Positions 7,842 to 15,338 of a stretch of DNA of 64,000 nt are shown here, piece by piece. The stretch covers positions 124,001-188,000 of the forward strand of contig JAGXAM010000002.1 in the NCBI GenBank assembly GCA_019075905.1, in the 5' to 3' direction. A program made the translations under genes and the position numbers. The DNA is from Hyphomicrobiales bacterium (GTDB taxonomy: Bacteria > Pseudomonadota > Alphaproteobacteria > Rhizobiales > Beijerinckiaceae). The notes under the pieces were generated by a model. That model worked only from the letters and a program-made list of their open reading frames with translations. It did not search any database and had not been told where the DNA came from. The first letter of the stretch is position 1. Every line of letters begins with the position of its first letter.

Positions 7842-9221
7842 TCAGAAAGCGATCCAGCTATAGAGGAAGGTGACATCATTGCCCTTGGCGCTGTGGCCAT
7901 TGCCGTCAAAGTTGGTGGTGCCGCCATAGACCTGCAGGAAGTGCGTATAGCTGATACCGATGCGGGCATTGGCCCACGGCCACAATTTCGGTCCACCATG
8001 GCTGAAGGGCAGATAGGCCGCATCAAGGATCATGCCGCGTCCGTTGGGCGAATTGACCAGCGAATTGCCGCTGTAGAGGCCCGCGTCTGAACTGCCTGCC
8101 ACGTCAAAATATTCGGCCGAGAGGCTGTAGGTGTGGTCATACACCCATGAGCCGACGAGTTTGAAGCTGCGCAGCGTATTGTTCAGATTGGACGAGCCAC
8201 CCTGACCGAATGTCGAGGCCAGATGCTGGCGCTCGAAAATATCCGAGGCACGCACCGTGAACGAGTTCTTGTCGCCATTATACTGATACTGGGTATCGAA
8301 GCCGATATCGGTGTAATGGTCGGAACCAAAGGTCGAAACACGCATGGGGTGGATGCGGGCATCCATGCCGAAGGTGCCGATTTCCCATGAATTGGGGCCC
8401 CAATCCGGCTCGAAAGCAATTCGCCAATAGGGCGAAACACCCTTCATACCGTCTGACGTTGCCGAATCCGGCTCGCCAAGCAGGCGCTCCTGGCCCTTGC
8501 TGAGCATCTGGTAACCAGAGAGCTCGAAATAGGCCATATCATTCCAGAAGGTATAGAAGCCCACACTCGCAACCTTGCCTGACAGGCCCCCCTCGATCAG
8601 GGTGCCAGGAGGTGCAAATTGCGGGGCCAGCGTCGGCGCGGCTTCAGGGAAACCCCAGGCCGGCGTCGTGGTCCAGACGTCCTGAACCGTCGGCGAGTTG
8701 TTGAAGTCGAAGCCGTAGAGCAGATCCTGCCCGAAAAGCTTGGTATTATCGGCATAACGAATATCGGTATTGTCGAGCAGGGTACGACCGGTCGCGCGGT
8801 CATAGGTCGCCTGCACGAAGGCGCCGAGCTTGCCAAAAATCTGGCCGCCGTAGAACAGGCTGGCCTGTTGCAGAATGATGTTGTCATTGGTCTTTGTATG
8901 CGGAGCCGGAGGCGCATCCTGCGCAACACCCGTATGGGTGAAGGTGGGCATCAGCATCATCGCCACATGCGGCGCCGAGGCGGACTTGTCAGTCCCGAAC
9001 AGCGTGTAGCCATTCAGCTTGAAGCGGCGACCAAAGGGCGTCAGTTCTGGAAAGGCCGTATGACAGGCAGCGCAAGGCTGGCCGGTCTGGCGCGCGAAGC
9101 TCGGCAGTGCCGCAGCCGGCATTGACGAACTGACCAGCGCAGCGGCCGCAAGCGCAAAGGTGCCGATCCACACCTTCCGCAGCGCAGCCAGACGCTGGAT
9201 TTTGTCTCTAAAAAGCCCCAT
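7842..9221 (-). CDS. Fused monohaem cytochrome c-porin, Cyc2-like (candidate outer-membrane Fe(II)/extracellular electron oxidase)
   Basis: Predicted outer-membrane protein with one N-terminal c-type haem and a C-terminal beta-barrel. Seen: signal peptide ending near residue 38 (SMPAAA), then mature PSFARQTGQPCAACH, haem motif CAACH at 50-54, followed by PELTPFGRRFKLNGY; the rest is barrel-like, with alternating aromatic strands and Gly/Asn/Asp turns, and the protein ends in Phe as many BAM substrates do. This N-terminal pattern and the 459-residue length match the Cyc2 family, which oxidises Fe(II) in Acidithiobacillus and neutrophilic iron oxidisers; related proteins also occur where iron oxidation is unproven. 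ATG at 9221 has GGAGGGG 4-5 bases upstream; the longer frame to 9323 is rejected. Last gene of an operon behind two HiPIP genes, which supports an electron-transfer role. Direction and donor are inference. Confidence 0.8.
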   Translation of the reverse strand: MGLFRDKIQRLAALRKVWIGTFALAAAALVSSSMPAAALPSFARQTGQPCAACHTAFPELTPFGRRFKLNGYTLFGTDKSASAPHVAMMLMPTFTHTGVAQDAPPAPHTKTNDNIILQQASLFYGGQIFGKLGAFVQATYDRATGRTLLDNTDIRYADNTKLFGQDLLYGFDFNNSPTVQDVWTTTPAWGFPEAAPTLAPQFAPPGTLIEGGLSGKVASVGFYTFWNDMAYFELSGYQMLSKGQERLLGEPDSATSDGMKGVSPYWRIAFEPDWGPNSWEIGTFGMDARIHPMRVSTFGSDHYTDIGFDTQYQYNGDKNSFTVRASDIFERQHLASTFGQGGSSNLNNTLRSFKLVGSWVYDHTYSLSAEYFDVAGSSDAGLYSGNSLVNSPNGRGMILDAAYLPFSHGGPKLWPWANARIGISYTHFLQVYGGTTNFDGNGHSAKGNDVTFLYSWIAF

Positions 9222-9279
9222 TCTACCCCTCCAAAATATGCATGTGCCACAGGGCGATTCAGCCCTGCCCGCATACCCG

Positions 9280-9552
9280 TCAATTTGTTCCAGGCCTGTC
9301 ATTCCAAAGCTCGCACCAGCCACCCGGGCTCACCGTGCCGGCAACGATCTTGCAGGACGACGGTGGCGCGAAGAGCTTGCAGTTTGAGCAGGAATGGCCA
9401 TCCTTCGCTGAAGTCTGGTACTTGACCGAGACTTGCGAAACTTGCGCCGCCCTGGCCCCAAGGCCAGCCAGCGCCGCACCCGGAACTGCTATTGCAGCCG
9501 TCATCAAGAGCTTGCGACGGCTGATGTTGTTGATATCAAGAATCCTGGTCAT
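9280..9552 (-). CDS. High-potential iron-sulfur protein (HiPIP) 1, Tat-exported
   Basis: Small periplasmic one-electron carrier with a [4Fe-4S] cluster. Seen: a twin-arginine signal (ISRRKLLMTAAIAV) from about residue 9, cleavage near ARAA, then cluster ligands CSNC, Cys after 8 residues, and Cys after 12 more (C-x2-C-x8-C-x12-C). As far as I recall this spacing equals that of the Iro-type HiPIP of Acidithiobacillus. 90 residues from ATG 9552, chosen because GGAGG lies 5 bases before it; an ATG 12 bases upstream overlaps that ribosome site. It sits between a paralogue and the cytochrome-porin gene (58-bp gap), in the same direction. Confidence 0.9.
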   Translation of the reverse strand: MTRILDINNISRRKLLMTAAIAVPGAALAGLGARAAQVSQVSVKYQTSAKDGHSCSNCKLFAPPSSCKIVAGTVSPGGWCELWNDRPGTN

Positions 9553-9635
9553 GAATGCCTCCATGCATTCAGTCCCCCGACGCCATCGGGCGTTGCAAGG
9601 CCGCTCATGGCCCGCCCTGCAACGCTGAAAACGGC

Positions 9636-9896
9636 TCAGGCCTTAGGCGACCACAGCATGCACCAGCCATTCGGGCTGATCGAGCCGGAAACCTGCTTGC
9701 AAGACCCGGGGGCCTCGAACAGCTTGCAGGCCTTGCAGTCATGCCCGTCTTTCGGCTTGGCCTGATACATCACCGAACCCTGGGCGACCTTGGCTTCAGC
9801 GGAGAGCGATGCGAGGGCGGTGACCGGCACAGCCACGGCCGCGGTCAGCAACAATTTGCGACGGCTGATGTTATTGATATTCAAAATTCTGGTCAT
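9636..9896 (-). CDS. High-potential iron-sulfur protein (HiPIP) 2, Tat-exported
   Basis: Paralogue of the neighbouring HiPIP and first gene of the operon. Seen: nearly identical signal region (MTRILNINNISRRKLLLTA) with the twin arginines, then CKAC, Cys after 8, Cys after 12, and the NGWCMLW C-terminal core. 86 residues. ATG at 9896 has AGGAG 7 bases upstream. Mature parts differ in charge and surface residues from HiPIP 1, so the two may face different partners. A FixK/FNR-type box lies 76.5 bp upstream (centre to start), so transcription is probably raised at low oxygen. Confidence 0.9.
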   Translation of the reverse strand: MTRILNINNISRRKLLLTAAVAVPVTALASLSAEAKVAQGSVMYQAKPKDGHDCKACKLFEAPGSCKQVSGSISPNGWCMLWSPKA

Positions 9897-9936
9897 GGTT
9901 ATCTCCTGTCATGCGGAAGCGCTGGATACAGGGCAC

Positions 9937-9979
9937 ATAATCGCAAATATGCCCCTGGATTGTCATTGATCGAAGTCAA
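9937..9979 (-). promoter_or_regulatory. FixK/FNR-type box and promoter of the HiPIP/cytochrome-porin operon
   Basis: TTGATCGAAGTCAA at 9966-9979 matches TTGAT-N4-ATCAA at 9 of 10 positions. A GATTAT -10-like hexamer (9937-9942, leftward) puts the start near 9930, about 41.5 bp from the box centre, the class II geometry. Centre-to-ATG distance is 76.5 bp, identical to the fixN promoter. Confidence 0.7.
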
Positions 9980-10113
9980 ACCATCACAAGACGCCCAATG
10001 ATTCGCCACGATTCTGGACTTTTCCACCGGGATACCGCGCCTTTGCCTCCGGCTGTGTCCCATTTCGTGGAATACCTTCTTTCATTCTACTATAGTTTCA
10101 TTGGATTTCGACA

Positions 10114-10129
10114 CATTATTTTAATAATG
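10114..10129. promoter_or_regulatory. AT-rich palindrome CATTATT-TT-AATAATG
   Basis: A perfect 7-bp inverted repeat with a 2-base centre in an AT-rich patch. It resembles the general form of metal-regulator operators (Fur/Mur type) but does not match a consensus closely enough to name one. It lies about 220 bp upstream of the HiPIP operon and 180 bp before the DUF167 gene. Confidence 0.25.
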
Positions 10130-10309
10130 GCGCTGATTGGTCGCAGTTCGCGTTGTTGTCTTATAAAGCAACCGAAGATGACGAATATGACAAGACACCG
10201 AATCTATCGCCTGCTGTCATCACAGATTGCCCCGGCAGCGAACGATGCGCAAGCGCTGATCGTCGCCTGATCCAGGGAAATGATGCCGGCGCGGCGCAAG
10301 GGAATGTCG

Positions 10310-10675
10310 ATGAAAAACCAGCCTGCCCGGCAAACTGCCGAAACCGGCCCGCAACCTGTCACCGCCTGGCGCAAGACCGCCACCGGGCTGGAGCTGCACG
10401 TGCGCCTGACACCGCGCAGTTCCGGCGACAGGATCGAGGGCCTGGCCTTGCTGGCCGATGGCCGGCAGATTCTCAAGGCGCGGGTGCGGGCATTGCCGGA
10501 GGATGGGCGGGCTAATGTCGCCCTGCAGCGCCTGCTGGCCGCATTTTTCGGGCGGCCCGTCGCCGCCGTCACACTCATCGCCGGTGCGACCACCCGTATC
10601 AAGACCCTTGCCGTGACAGGCGACCCGGAAGGTCTCGCGCGCAAGCTTTCAGATCTGGCACCCCCGGCACCCTGA
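10310..10675 (+). CDS. DUF167 (YggU) family protein
   Basis: Small conserved protein of unknown biochemical role. Seen: the family core LHVRLTPRSSGDRIEG, then LKARVRALPEDGRAN and a C-terminal IAGATTRIKTLAVTGDP segment, the standard DUF167 sequence landmarks. 121 residues. ATG at 10310 is preferred since AGGGA is 6 bases before it; starts at 10304 or 10280 are possible. It converges with the fixK-like gene and has no obvious operon partner. Confidence 0.85.
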   Translation: MKNQPARQTAETGPQPVTAWRKTATGLELHVRLTPRSSGDRIEGLALLADGRQILKARVRALPEDGRANVALQRLLAAFFGRPVAAVTLIAGATTRIKTLAVTGDPEGLARKLSDLAPPAP

Positions 10676-10787
10676 AATTTCGCGCAGCAAATCCGCGAGG
10701 CGCCGGGGCAGAGGATCGATGCAATGACCGTGAGGCCCAGACCGCATCATGCATGGCTGCACAGCAGCAGCCAACGATTGCGGATAA

Positions 10788-11417
10788 TTACTGCAACAGC
10801 CGTTCGAGCGTGGCGCGCGTCGGAATTTCGATACCGCGAAGGCCATGCAGGCGAATAAGGCCGCGTTGCTGCAGGCTCGACAGGCAGCGCGAGATGGTCT
10901 CGATTTTCATGCCGACGAAAGCAGCAAAATCGGCACGGCTCATCGGCAGCGAAAAAATCCGTGTTGAACCCATGCGCCGCTGCATATCGAGAAGAAAGCT
11001 TGCCACGCGCTCATCGGAGCTGCGCTGGCTCAGCAGCAAGACATGCTTCTGGGCTTCGACCATTTGTTGCAGGGCTGCCTGATGCATTTCTTCCTTGCTG
11101 ATGCCGTCGGCACAAATCAGCAGGGTTTCTTCAATGGCTTCGGCGTAAATCGCCAGCGAGGCGCTGCGCATGCACCAGACATAATCGCCCTTGCCTTGAA
11201 ACGAGACGATCTGGCGGCGCCCGTCAGCCAGATCCTGCACCAGCCGCACCCAACCCGACAGGATCTTGAACACCTGCGGTGCATCGGTGGGCAGGCAGAT
11301 CACCTGCTCGCGCTCGAAGCGCAGCGTCGTGTTGGCGTGGCGGAGAGGGGCCCGCAGAAAGGGATAGGATGAGCGCGCCCGCGGGTCGACGTTTCCCTGG
11401 CTTGAAAGATAAGACAT
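10788..11417 (-). CDS. fixK: Crp/Fnr-family regulator, FixK-like
   Basis: Transcription factor of the CRP/FNR superfamily expected to bind TTGAT-N4-ATCAA boxes. Seen: N-terminal cyclic-nucleotide-like beta-roll (about residues 25-110), a long dimer helix, and a C-terminal winged helix with SRADFAAFVGMKIETISRCL; the recognition helix has E-x-x-S-R, the residues that read TTGAT half-sites. There is no N-terminal four-cysteine cluster, so it is FixK-like and not an FNR oxygen sensor. ATG at 11417 is used; an upstream GTG at 11435 is possible. It lies downstream of fixL, fixJ and a receiver-like gene, the order known for fixK2 loci of Bradyrhizobium. Probable targets in this window: fixN, hemN, the HiPIP operon and its own unit. 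Confidence 0.85.
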   Translation of the reverse strand: MSYLSSQGNVDPRARSSYPFLRAPLRHANTTLRFEREQVICLPTDAPQVFKILSGWVRLVQDLADGRRQIVSFQGKGDYVWCMRSASLAIYAEAIEETLLICADGISKEEMHQAALQQMVEAQKHVLLLSQRSSDERVASFLLDMQRRMGSTRIFSLPMSRADFAAFVGMKIETISRCLSSLQQRGLIRLHGLRGIEIPTRATLERLLQ

Positions 11418-11484
11418 GACCGCTTCATTCCCCACAAAGGCCGCAACGAGGGCAAAATAAATGCCGCCGCCGTTGCTGCCTATT

Positions 11485-11509
11485 CGTAGGGTCCCTCAGG
11501 GATATTACG
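11485..11509 (-). promoter_or_regulatory. 25-bp dyad upstream of fixK (candidate FixJ or other operator)
   Basis: CGTA-N3-TCCCT-C-AGGGA-N3-TACG is fully symmetrical about 11497. It lies in the 102-bp gap between the receiver-like gene and fixK, 80 bp before the fixK ATG. FixJ is the known activator of fixK genes, but I cannot match this dyad securely to a FixJ consensus. Confidence 0.35.
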
Positions 11510-11519
11510 GAGGGGAGAT

Positions 11520-11900
11520 TTACGGTTCAGCTTTGCAGGCGTGCACCGCGTCCAGAAGGCTGCCGCCCAGCAGCGGCATGGTCAGCCGGGCGCTGGCGTG
11601 CCGCAGCAGGCAGCATGTCAATTGCGGCGGCGACGGATCGTCAAGAATGGCGATCAACGGCACCGCCAGTCCGCGCTGCATGGCGCAGCAGGGGCAAAGG
11701 CGATCCAGCGCGCAAGCCACCGGCAAATGCGCCACGAGGCAGAGGGCTGCGGCATCGTGCGGCGCCGCGCAGGCCGCCTCCACAGTCGAAAAAGCCGCAA
11801 CCTTGTAGCCATCGGTTTCGAGCATGAACCGCAGCGAGGAGGCGAGCTCATCCTGCCCGCAAGCCAGTTGCACCAGTGATTCGCTGGATCGAGCAGCCAT
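11520..11900 (-). CDS. Degenerate receiver-domain protein
   Basis: About 126 residues with the shape of a single CheY-like receiver: first strand SLVQLACGQDE, helix SSLRFMLETDGYKVAAFST, third strand CLVAHLPV, later strand VPLIAILDD and a C-terminal LTMPLLGGSLLDAV that mirrors the K-P-F..L segment. The acidic pair is reduced to QDE, the phosphoacceptor Asp position reads LVAHL with no Asp, and the conserved Lys is replaced, so phosphorylation looks impossible. It is rich in Cys, including CPCC near residue 70. ATG at 11900 has GGAAAGA upstream; the frame to 12002 has no support. A single-domain receiver gene sits in the same place between fixJ and fixK2 in Bradyrhizobium, as I recall, so it is likely an accessory to that circuit. 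Confidence 0.7.
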   Translation of the reverse strand: MAARSSESLVQLACGQDELASSLRFMLETDGYKVAAFSTVEAACAAPHDAAALCLVAHLPVACALDRLCPCCAMQRGLAVPLIAILDDPSPPQLTCCLLRHASARLTMPLLGGSLLDAVHACKAEP

Positions 11901-11947
11901 TGGTCTTTCCGCAAATGTCCCGGTTCGGCATAGATACGAAGGCGGGC

Positions 11948-11989
11948 AATTTAGGCGGAGCGCTGCTGAGGGCGAATGACTTAAGTCAT
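11948..11989 (-). promoter_or_regulatory. FNR/FixK-like palindrome and promoter before the receiver-fixK pair
   Basis: ATGACTTAAGTCAT (11976-11989) is a perfect 14-bp palindrome with the TGA-N6-TCA core of FNR-family sites. A TAAATT -10-like hexamer (11948-11953) places the start near 11941, 41.5 bp from the centre. This suggests FixK-type autoregulation of the unit, separate from fixLJ. Confidence 0.5.
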
Positions 11990-12017
11990 GCCCGGCACGC
12001 ATTATTGTCCCGGCGCT

Positions 12018-12617
12018 TCAGCCAATGCAGGCGCGTACCAGTTCGGGCAGGCTCTTGACCGCCATTTTCATCATGATGCTGGCACGATGGGTCTCCACCG
12101 TCCGCGGGCTGATGCCGAGCGACAGGGCAATGGTCTTGTTGGAATGGCCGTCGAGCAGCCCGTCGAGAACCTCGTTCTCGCGCTGGGTCAGCCGTTCGCG
12201 CCGCGCCGCATCCGGGCGCTCGGTCACGGGCTGCTCGCCTTTGCTGCCGGCCTTGCTGATCGCCTCGGCGATGGCGGTGCGCAGCGTCGCATCGTCAAAC
12301 GGCTTTTCGATGAAATCGCTGGCCCCTGCCTTCATGGCCGCCACGGCCAGCCGCACGTCGCCGTGGCCGGTCATCATGATCGCCGGAAATTCCGCATCAA
12401 GTTCACGCAGGTGCCGGATCAGCTCCAGCCCATCCATGCCGGGCATGCGCAGGTCCGCGACGAGGCAACCGGCCTGCGTGCCGGGCCAGGTCGCCAGAAA
12501 CGCCTCCGCGCTGGCATAGACCCGCACGGCCCAGCCCGAGGTCGTCAGGGCAAAGGCCAGCGCGTGACGGACATCGGCATCATCATCCACCAGATGAATG
12601 ACGGGATCATGGATCAT
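12018..12617 (-). CDS. fixJ: Response regulator FixJ
   Basis: Transcriptional activator phosphorylated by FixL at low oxygen. Seen: receiver domain with acidic cluster LVDDDADV, phosphoacceptor in VADLRMPGMDG, T in MMTGHGDV, K in IEKPF; then a LuxR-type helix-turn-helix LTQRENEVLDGLLDGHSNKTIALSLGISPRTVETHR. About 199 residues, normal for FixJ. ATG at 12617 is chosen because CAGGG lies 7 bases before it; it overlaps the end of fixL by 11 bp, indicating coupled translation. An ATG at 12641 is the alternative. Confidence 0.93.
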   Translation of the reverse strand: MIHDPVIHLVDDDADVRHALAFALTTSGWAVRVYASAEAFLATWPGTQAGCLVADLRMPGMDGLELIRHLRELDAEFPAIMMTGHGDVRLAVAAMKAGASDFIEKPFDDATLRTAIAEAISKAGSKGEQPVTERPDAARRERLTQRENEVLDGLLDGHSNKTIALSLGISPRTVETHRASIMMKMAVKSLPELVRACIG

Positions 12618-14112
12618 GACGCGCCCTGGCTGCGGTTTCATCGCCCTTGGAGGGGAGCGGCAGTGTGAAGCTGAATTTCGTGCCCTGCGGCGTCAGCGGC
12701 GTGAAGAAAATCCGCCCGCCATGGGCCTCGACAATAGTGCGCGAAATCGATAGGCCGACGCCGAGCCCACCGGGTTTGGTGGTAAAAAACGACTGGAACA
12801 AATGGTCCGAGGCTTCAGGATCGAGACCCGGGCCGGTATCGCTGACGCTGATGATCACCCGGTCGGGTGAAAGCAATTGCGCCGCGACATTCATCTGCTT
12901 CGGGCTGGTCACCTCCATCGCGTCCATGGCATTGCGCACCAAATTCAGCAGCACCTGCTGGATTTGAATGGCGTTAGCGTGCACCGGCGGCAAATCGGCA
13001 GCAATATCAAAGCTCACACGCACACTTTGCGAGGCCGCGCCAACCAGCGCAAGCGCGCAGGCTTCCTCGATCATCGAGGCAACTTCGACATTCTGGCGCC
13101 CGACATCGCCACGCGCTGCCACCCCGCGCATGTTGCGGATGATCTCGCCAAGCCGCAGCGTCTGCCGGGTGGCCCGCGCCAGCGCGTCCGCCGCCCGCGG
13201 CAGGGCCTCGCTGTCGCCGTCAGCGAGCAGCTTCTGTGCGCCCTGCAGATAATTGGCTATGGCCGACAGCGGCTGGTTGATCTCATGGGCAAGGGTTGAA
13301 GCCATTTCCCCGAGCGTGGTGATGCGTGACATATGAATGAGCTCGGATTGCAACTCCTGCAACCTTTTGCGAACTTCCTGACGCTCGGTAATGTCGCGCA
13401 CGAAGCCAATGAAAAAATGCCTTGAGCCGGTGCGCACCTCTCCGACCGTCAGCTCCATCGGAAATGTCGAAAGATCAGCCCGCTGGCCGACGACCACACG
13501 GCCAATGCCGATGATACGCCGCTCGCCGGTCGCGAGGTAAGTTTCAAGATAGCGGTCGTGCTGCGTGCGGTAGGGCTCCGGCATCAGCCTGGAAATGTTT
13601 TGTCCCATGATCTCGGCGCGCTTGAAACCAAAAAGCCGCTCTGCTGCCGGGCTGAATTCCTGAATGACCCCGACCGTGTCGATTTCGATCATGGCGTCGG
13701 GCACGGTCGCCAGCACGGAATTGATATGCGCCTCGCGCTCCTCGATTCCCTGATTTTGGCTTGAGGCCGGGCCGGGCGAGAAACACAGCATGGCCTCGCC
13801 GCCAGCCAGCTGCGCAAGGCGCACCGGCACATCCTGCACCTTGTCGCCTTCAGCGCGGCATGTGTGCATCGACGGCCCGCTCGCAGCGTCGCCCGCCACC
13901 AGCCGCACGAGCGAGGGCGTGGCATTTGTACCGTCCGGCTGCAGCCATGCGAGGTCCTGGCCAAGCGCCTCGCTGGCAGCAGCACCAAACAATCTTTCTG
14001 CCGCCCGGTTGAAGGCACTGATTTTATGTTCGGCATTCACGCCGACAAATGCCTCCGAGGCCAGGTCAAGGCAGGCTGACAGCCTGTCAGTGGAGGAGTT
14101 TTGCCCGGACAT
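12607..14112 (-). CDS. fixL: Oxygen-sensing histidine kinase FixL
   Basis: Cytosolic haem-based oxygen sensor kinase controlling FixJ. Seen: two PAS domains (about 15-115 and 125-245) and no membrane segment; the second has the haem signature YRTQHDRYLETY with proximal His185 and IIGIGR with Arg205, which corresponds to the distal Arg220 of Bradyrhizobium FixL. The position matching Arg206 there is Thr191 here. Kinase core: H-box AHEINQPLSAIANY with His276, N-box LLNLVRNAMDAM, G1 SDTGPGLD, F-box FFTTKPGGLGVGLSIS. 501 residues, normal length. ATG at 14112. Confidence 0.95.
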   Translation of the reverse strand: MSGQNSSTDRLSACLDLASEAFVGVNAEHKISAFNRAAERLFGAAASEALGQDLAWLQPDGTNATPSLVRLVAGDAASGPSMHTCRAEGDKVQDVPVRLAQLAGGEAMLCFSPGPASSQNQGIEEREAHINSVLATVPDAMIEIDTVGVIQEFSPAAERLFGFKRAEIMGQNISRLMPEPYRTQHDRYLETYLATGERRIIGIGRVVVGQRADLSTFPMELTVGEVRTGSRHFFIGFVRDITERQEVRKRLQELQSELIHMSRITTLGEMASTLAHEINQPLSAIANYLQGAQKLLADGDSEALPRAADALARATRQTLRLGEIIRNMRGVAARGDVGRQNVEVASMIEEACALALVGAASQSVRVSFDIAADLPPVHANAIQIQQVLLNLVRNAMDAMEVTSPKQMNVAAQLLSPDRVIISVSDTGPGLDPEASDHLFQSFFTTKPGGLGVGLSISRTIVEAHGGRIFFTPLTPQGTKFSFTLPLPSKGDETAARARHDP

Positions 14113-14384
14113 GAATCAAAGTCTCGCGAAGCCTAAGATAAGGTCATAACGCGGCAAAACCCGTCTGTCACTTGCGCGGCCCCTGCAACCGCGCACTTCG
14201 ACCCTGAAGCGTCCGCCAGCACTGGCATAAGTCTTTTGCGGGCGATCAGCCAGCCGGCTGCAACGGGCGGCGGCGCGCAAAGTGACGCATGTCGCCGCAA
14301 GGCGGTTATGAGCCGGTCACGACCATGTCGACGGGAGACACCATGCCGGCATGGCCGGGGCTGGCGCCGTCCCGTCAGACCGGA

Positions 14385-15098
14385 TCAGAACTTGTAGATC
14401 AAGGCCGCGCGCACCTGATCGTCACGGAGCCGCGCCGTGCGGTTGGTATAGGCCGGATTGAGCGCGCCATAATCGAAGAACCGCGACCCGAATTCATCGT
14501 GGATATATTCCAGCCGCCCGATCCAGTGCGGCGTGAAAGAATATTCCGCCCCGGCCCCGAGGCTGTAGCCAAGCATCGTCTTGGTAATCGTCAAAGTCGG
14601 CACACCAACGCCGGTCAGACTCAATTTCTCATCGGCAAGGCTCATACCGGCCGCCGCATAAACCAGCGTCGAACCAAAGGCATAGCCAAAGCGCGCGCGA
14701 ATATGTCCCGAGGCATCTTCGCGCGAATGCAAGGTGATGGTCCCGACCGGGTTGGCGGGAAATTTGGAGCCGAGCCCCGACATCAGGGCGCCATCGCCTT
14801 CGAGGCCTAAAACCAGATTGCCAGCTTCAAAATTATAGCCGGCCAGCAAGCCGAGTGTCGCACCATTGGCGTTTGTCGAATAGAACGGATTGCCGGCATT
14901 CAGAAACACCGTATGCGCGAAGCTGTTGACATAGCCGGCATCCGCGCCGGCGTAAAACCCGGCCCAGCTGAAAGCCGGAGCGACTGCGCTTGGTCCCTTC
15001 AGAACCGGCGCGTGGTCCCGGGTCGGCAAATCTGCCGCATAGGCGCTGCCAAGCCCGATGAACGCGAAAACTGCAGCCGCAAGGTGAACGGGCTTCAT
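14385..15098 (-). CDS. Outer-membrane beta-barrel protein, Omp25/31-like
   Basis: Small eight-stranded outer-membrane barrel of the porin-like Omp25/Omp31 family common in Rhizobiales. Seen: signal peptide MKPVHLAAAVFAFIGLGSAYA, then the family lead AADLPTRD..P..KGP and FSWAGFYAGADAGYV, glycine-rich strands, and a C-terminal RDDQVRAALIYKF ending in Phe. 237 residues. ATG at 15098 has AGGAG 5 bases upstream. It is separated from the fix genes by non-coding sequence on both sides and is probably an independent structural gene. Confidence 0.88.
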   Translation of the reverse strand: MKPVHLAAAVFAFIGLGSAYAADLPTRDHAPVLKGPSAVAPAFSWAGFYAGADAGYVNSFAHTVFLNAGNPFYSTNANGATLGLLAGYNFEAGNLVLGLEGDGALMSGLGSKFPANPVGTITLHSREDASGHIRARFGYAFGSTLVYAAAGMSLADEKLSLTGVGVPTLTITKTMLGYSLGAGAEYSFTPHWIGRLEYIHDEFGSRFFDYGALNPAYTNRTARLRDDQVRAALIYKF

Positions 15099-15338
15099 GG
15101 AAACTCCTGAAAGTTCTGGGGGAAAGGTTGATGGCTTGATCGTTGATTCTTCGAGCAATCTCAAGCATGCCCGGCCATGCCCTACAAGCCGCCTCGCGCT
15201 TTCGTGATCGAGTTTGCAACGATCAGGGGCGGGGTGTTGCACGAACGCAACAGTTAATCTCTCAACATTGCATGGCTGCATTGCTGAGCATCGGTCACGT
15301 CACCCGCTTTCTCGAAACGACTGAAATCCTGGCTTGCC

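Larger units (their letters stand above)
9897..10309. other. 412-bp gene-free interval between the HiPIP operon and the DUF167 gene
   Basis: Holds the leftward HiPIP promoter with its FixK-type box (9966-9979) and an AT-rich stretch (about 10070-10130) with the palindrome CATTATT-TT-AATAATG. An open frame at 9998-10270 lacks a ribosome site and any recognisable sequence and is not called. Confidence 0.6.

Noticed and set aside
7842-9896. A PioABC-type phototrophic iron oxidation operon
   Set aside because: There is no decahaem cytochrome and no separate PioB-like barrel; the cytochrome-porin is a single fused monohaem protein.
9998-10270. 90-codon open frame upstream of the DUF167 gene
   Set aside because: No ribosome site, crosses the AT-rich regulatory zone, no family resemblance.
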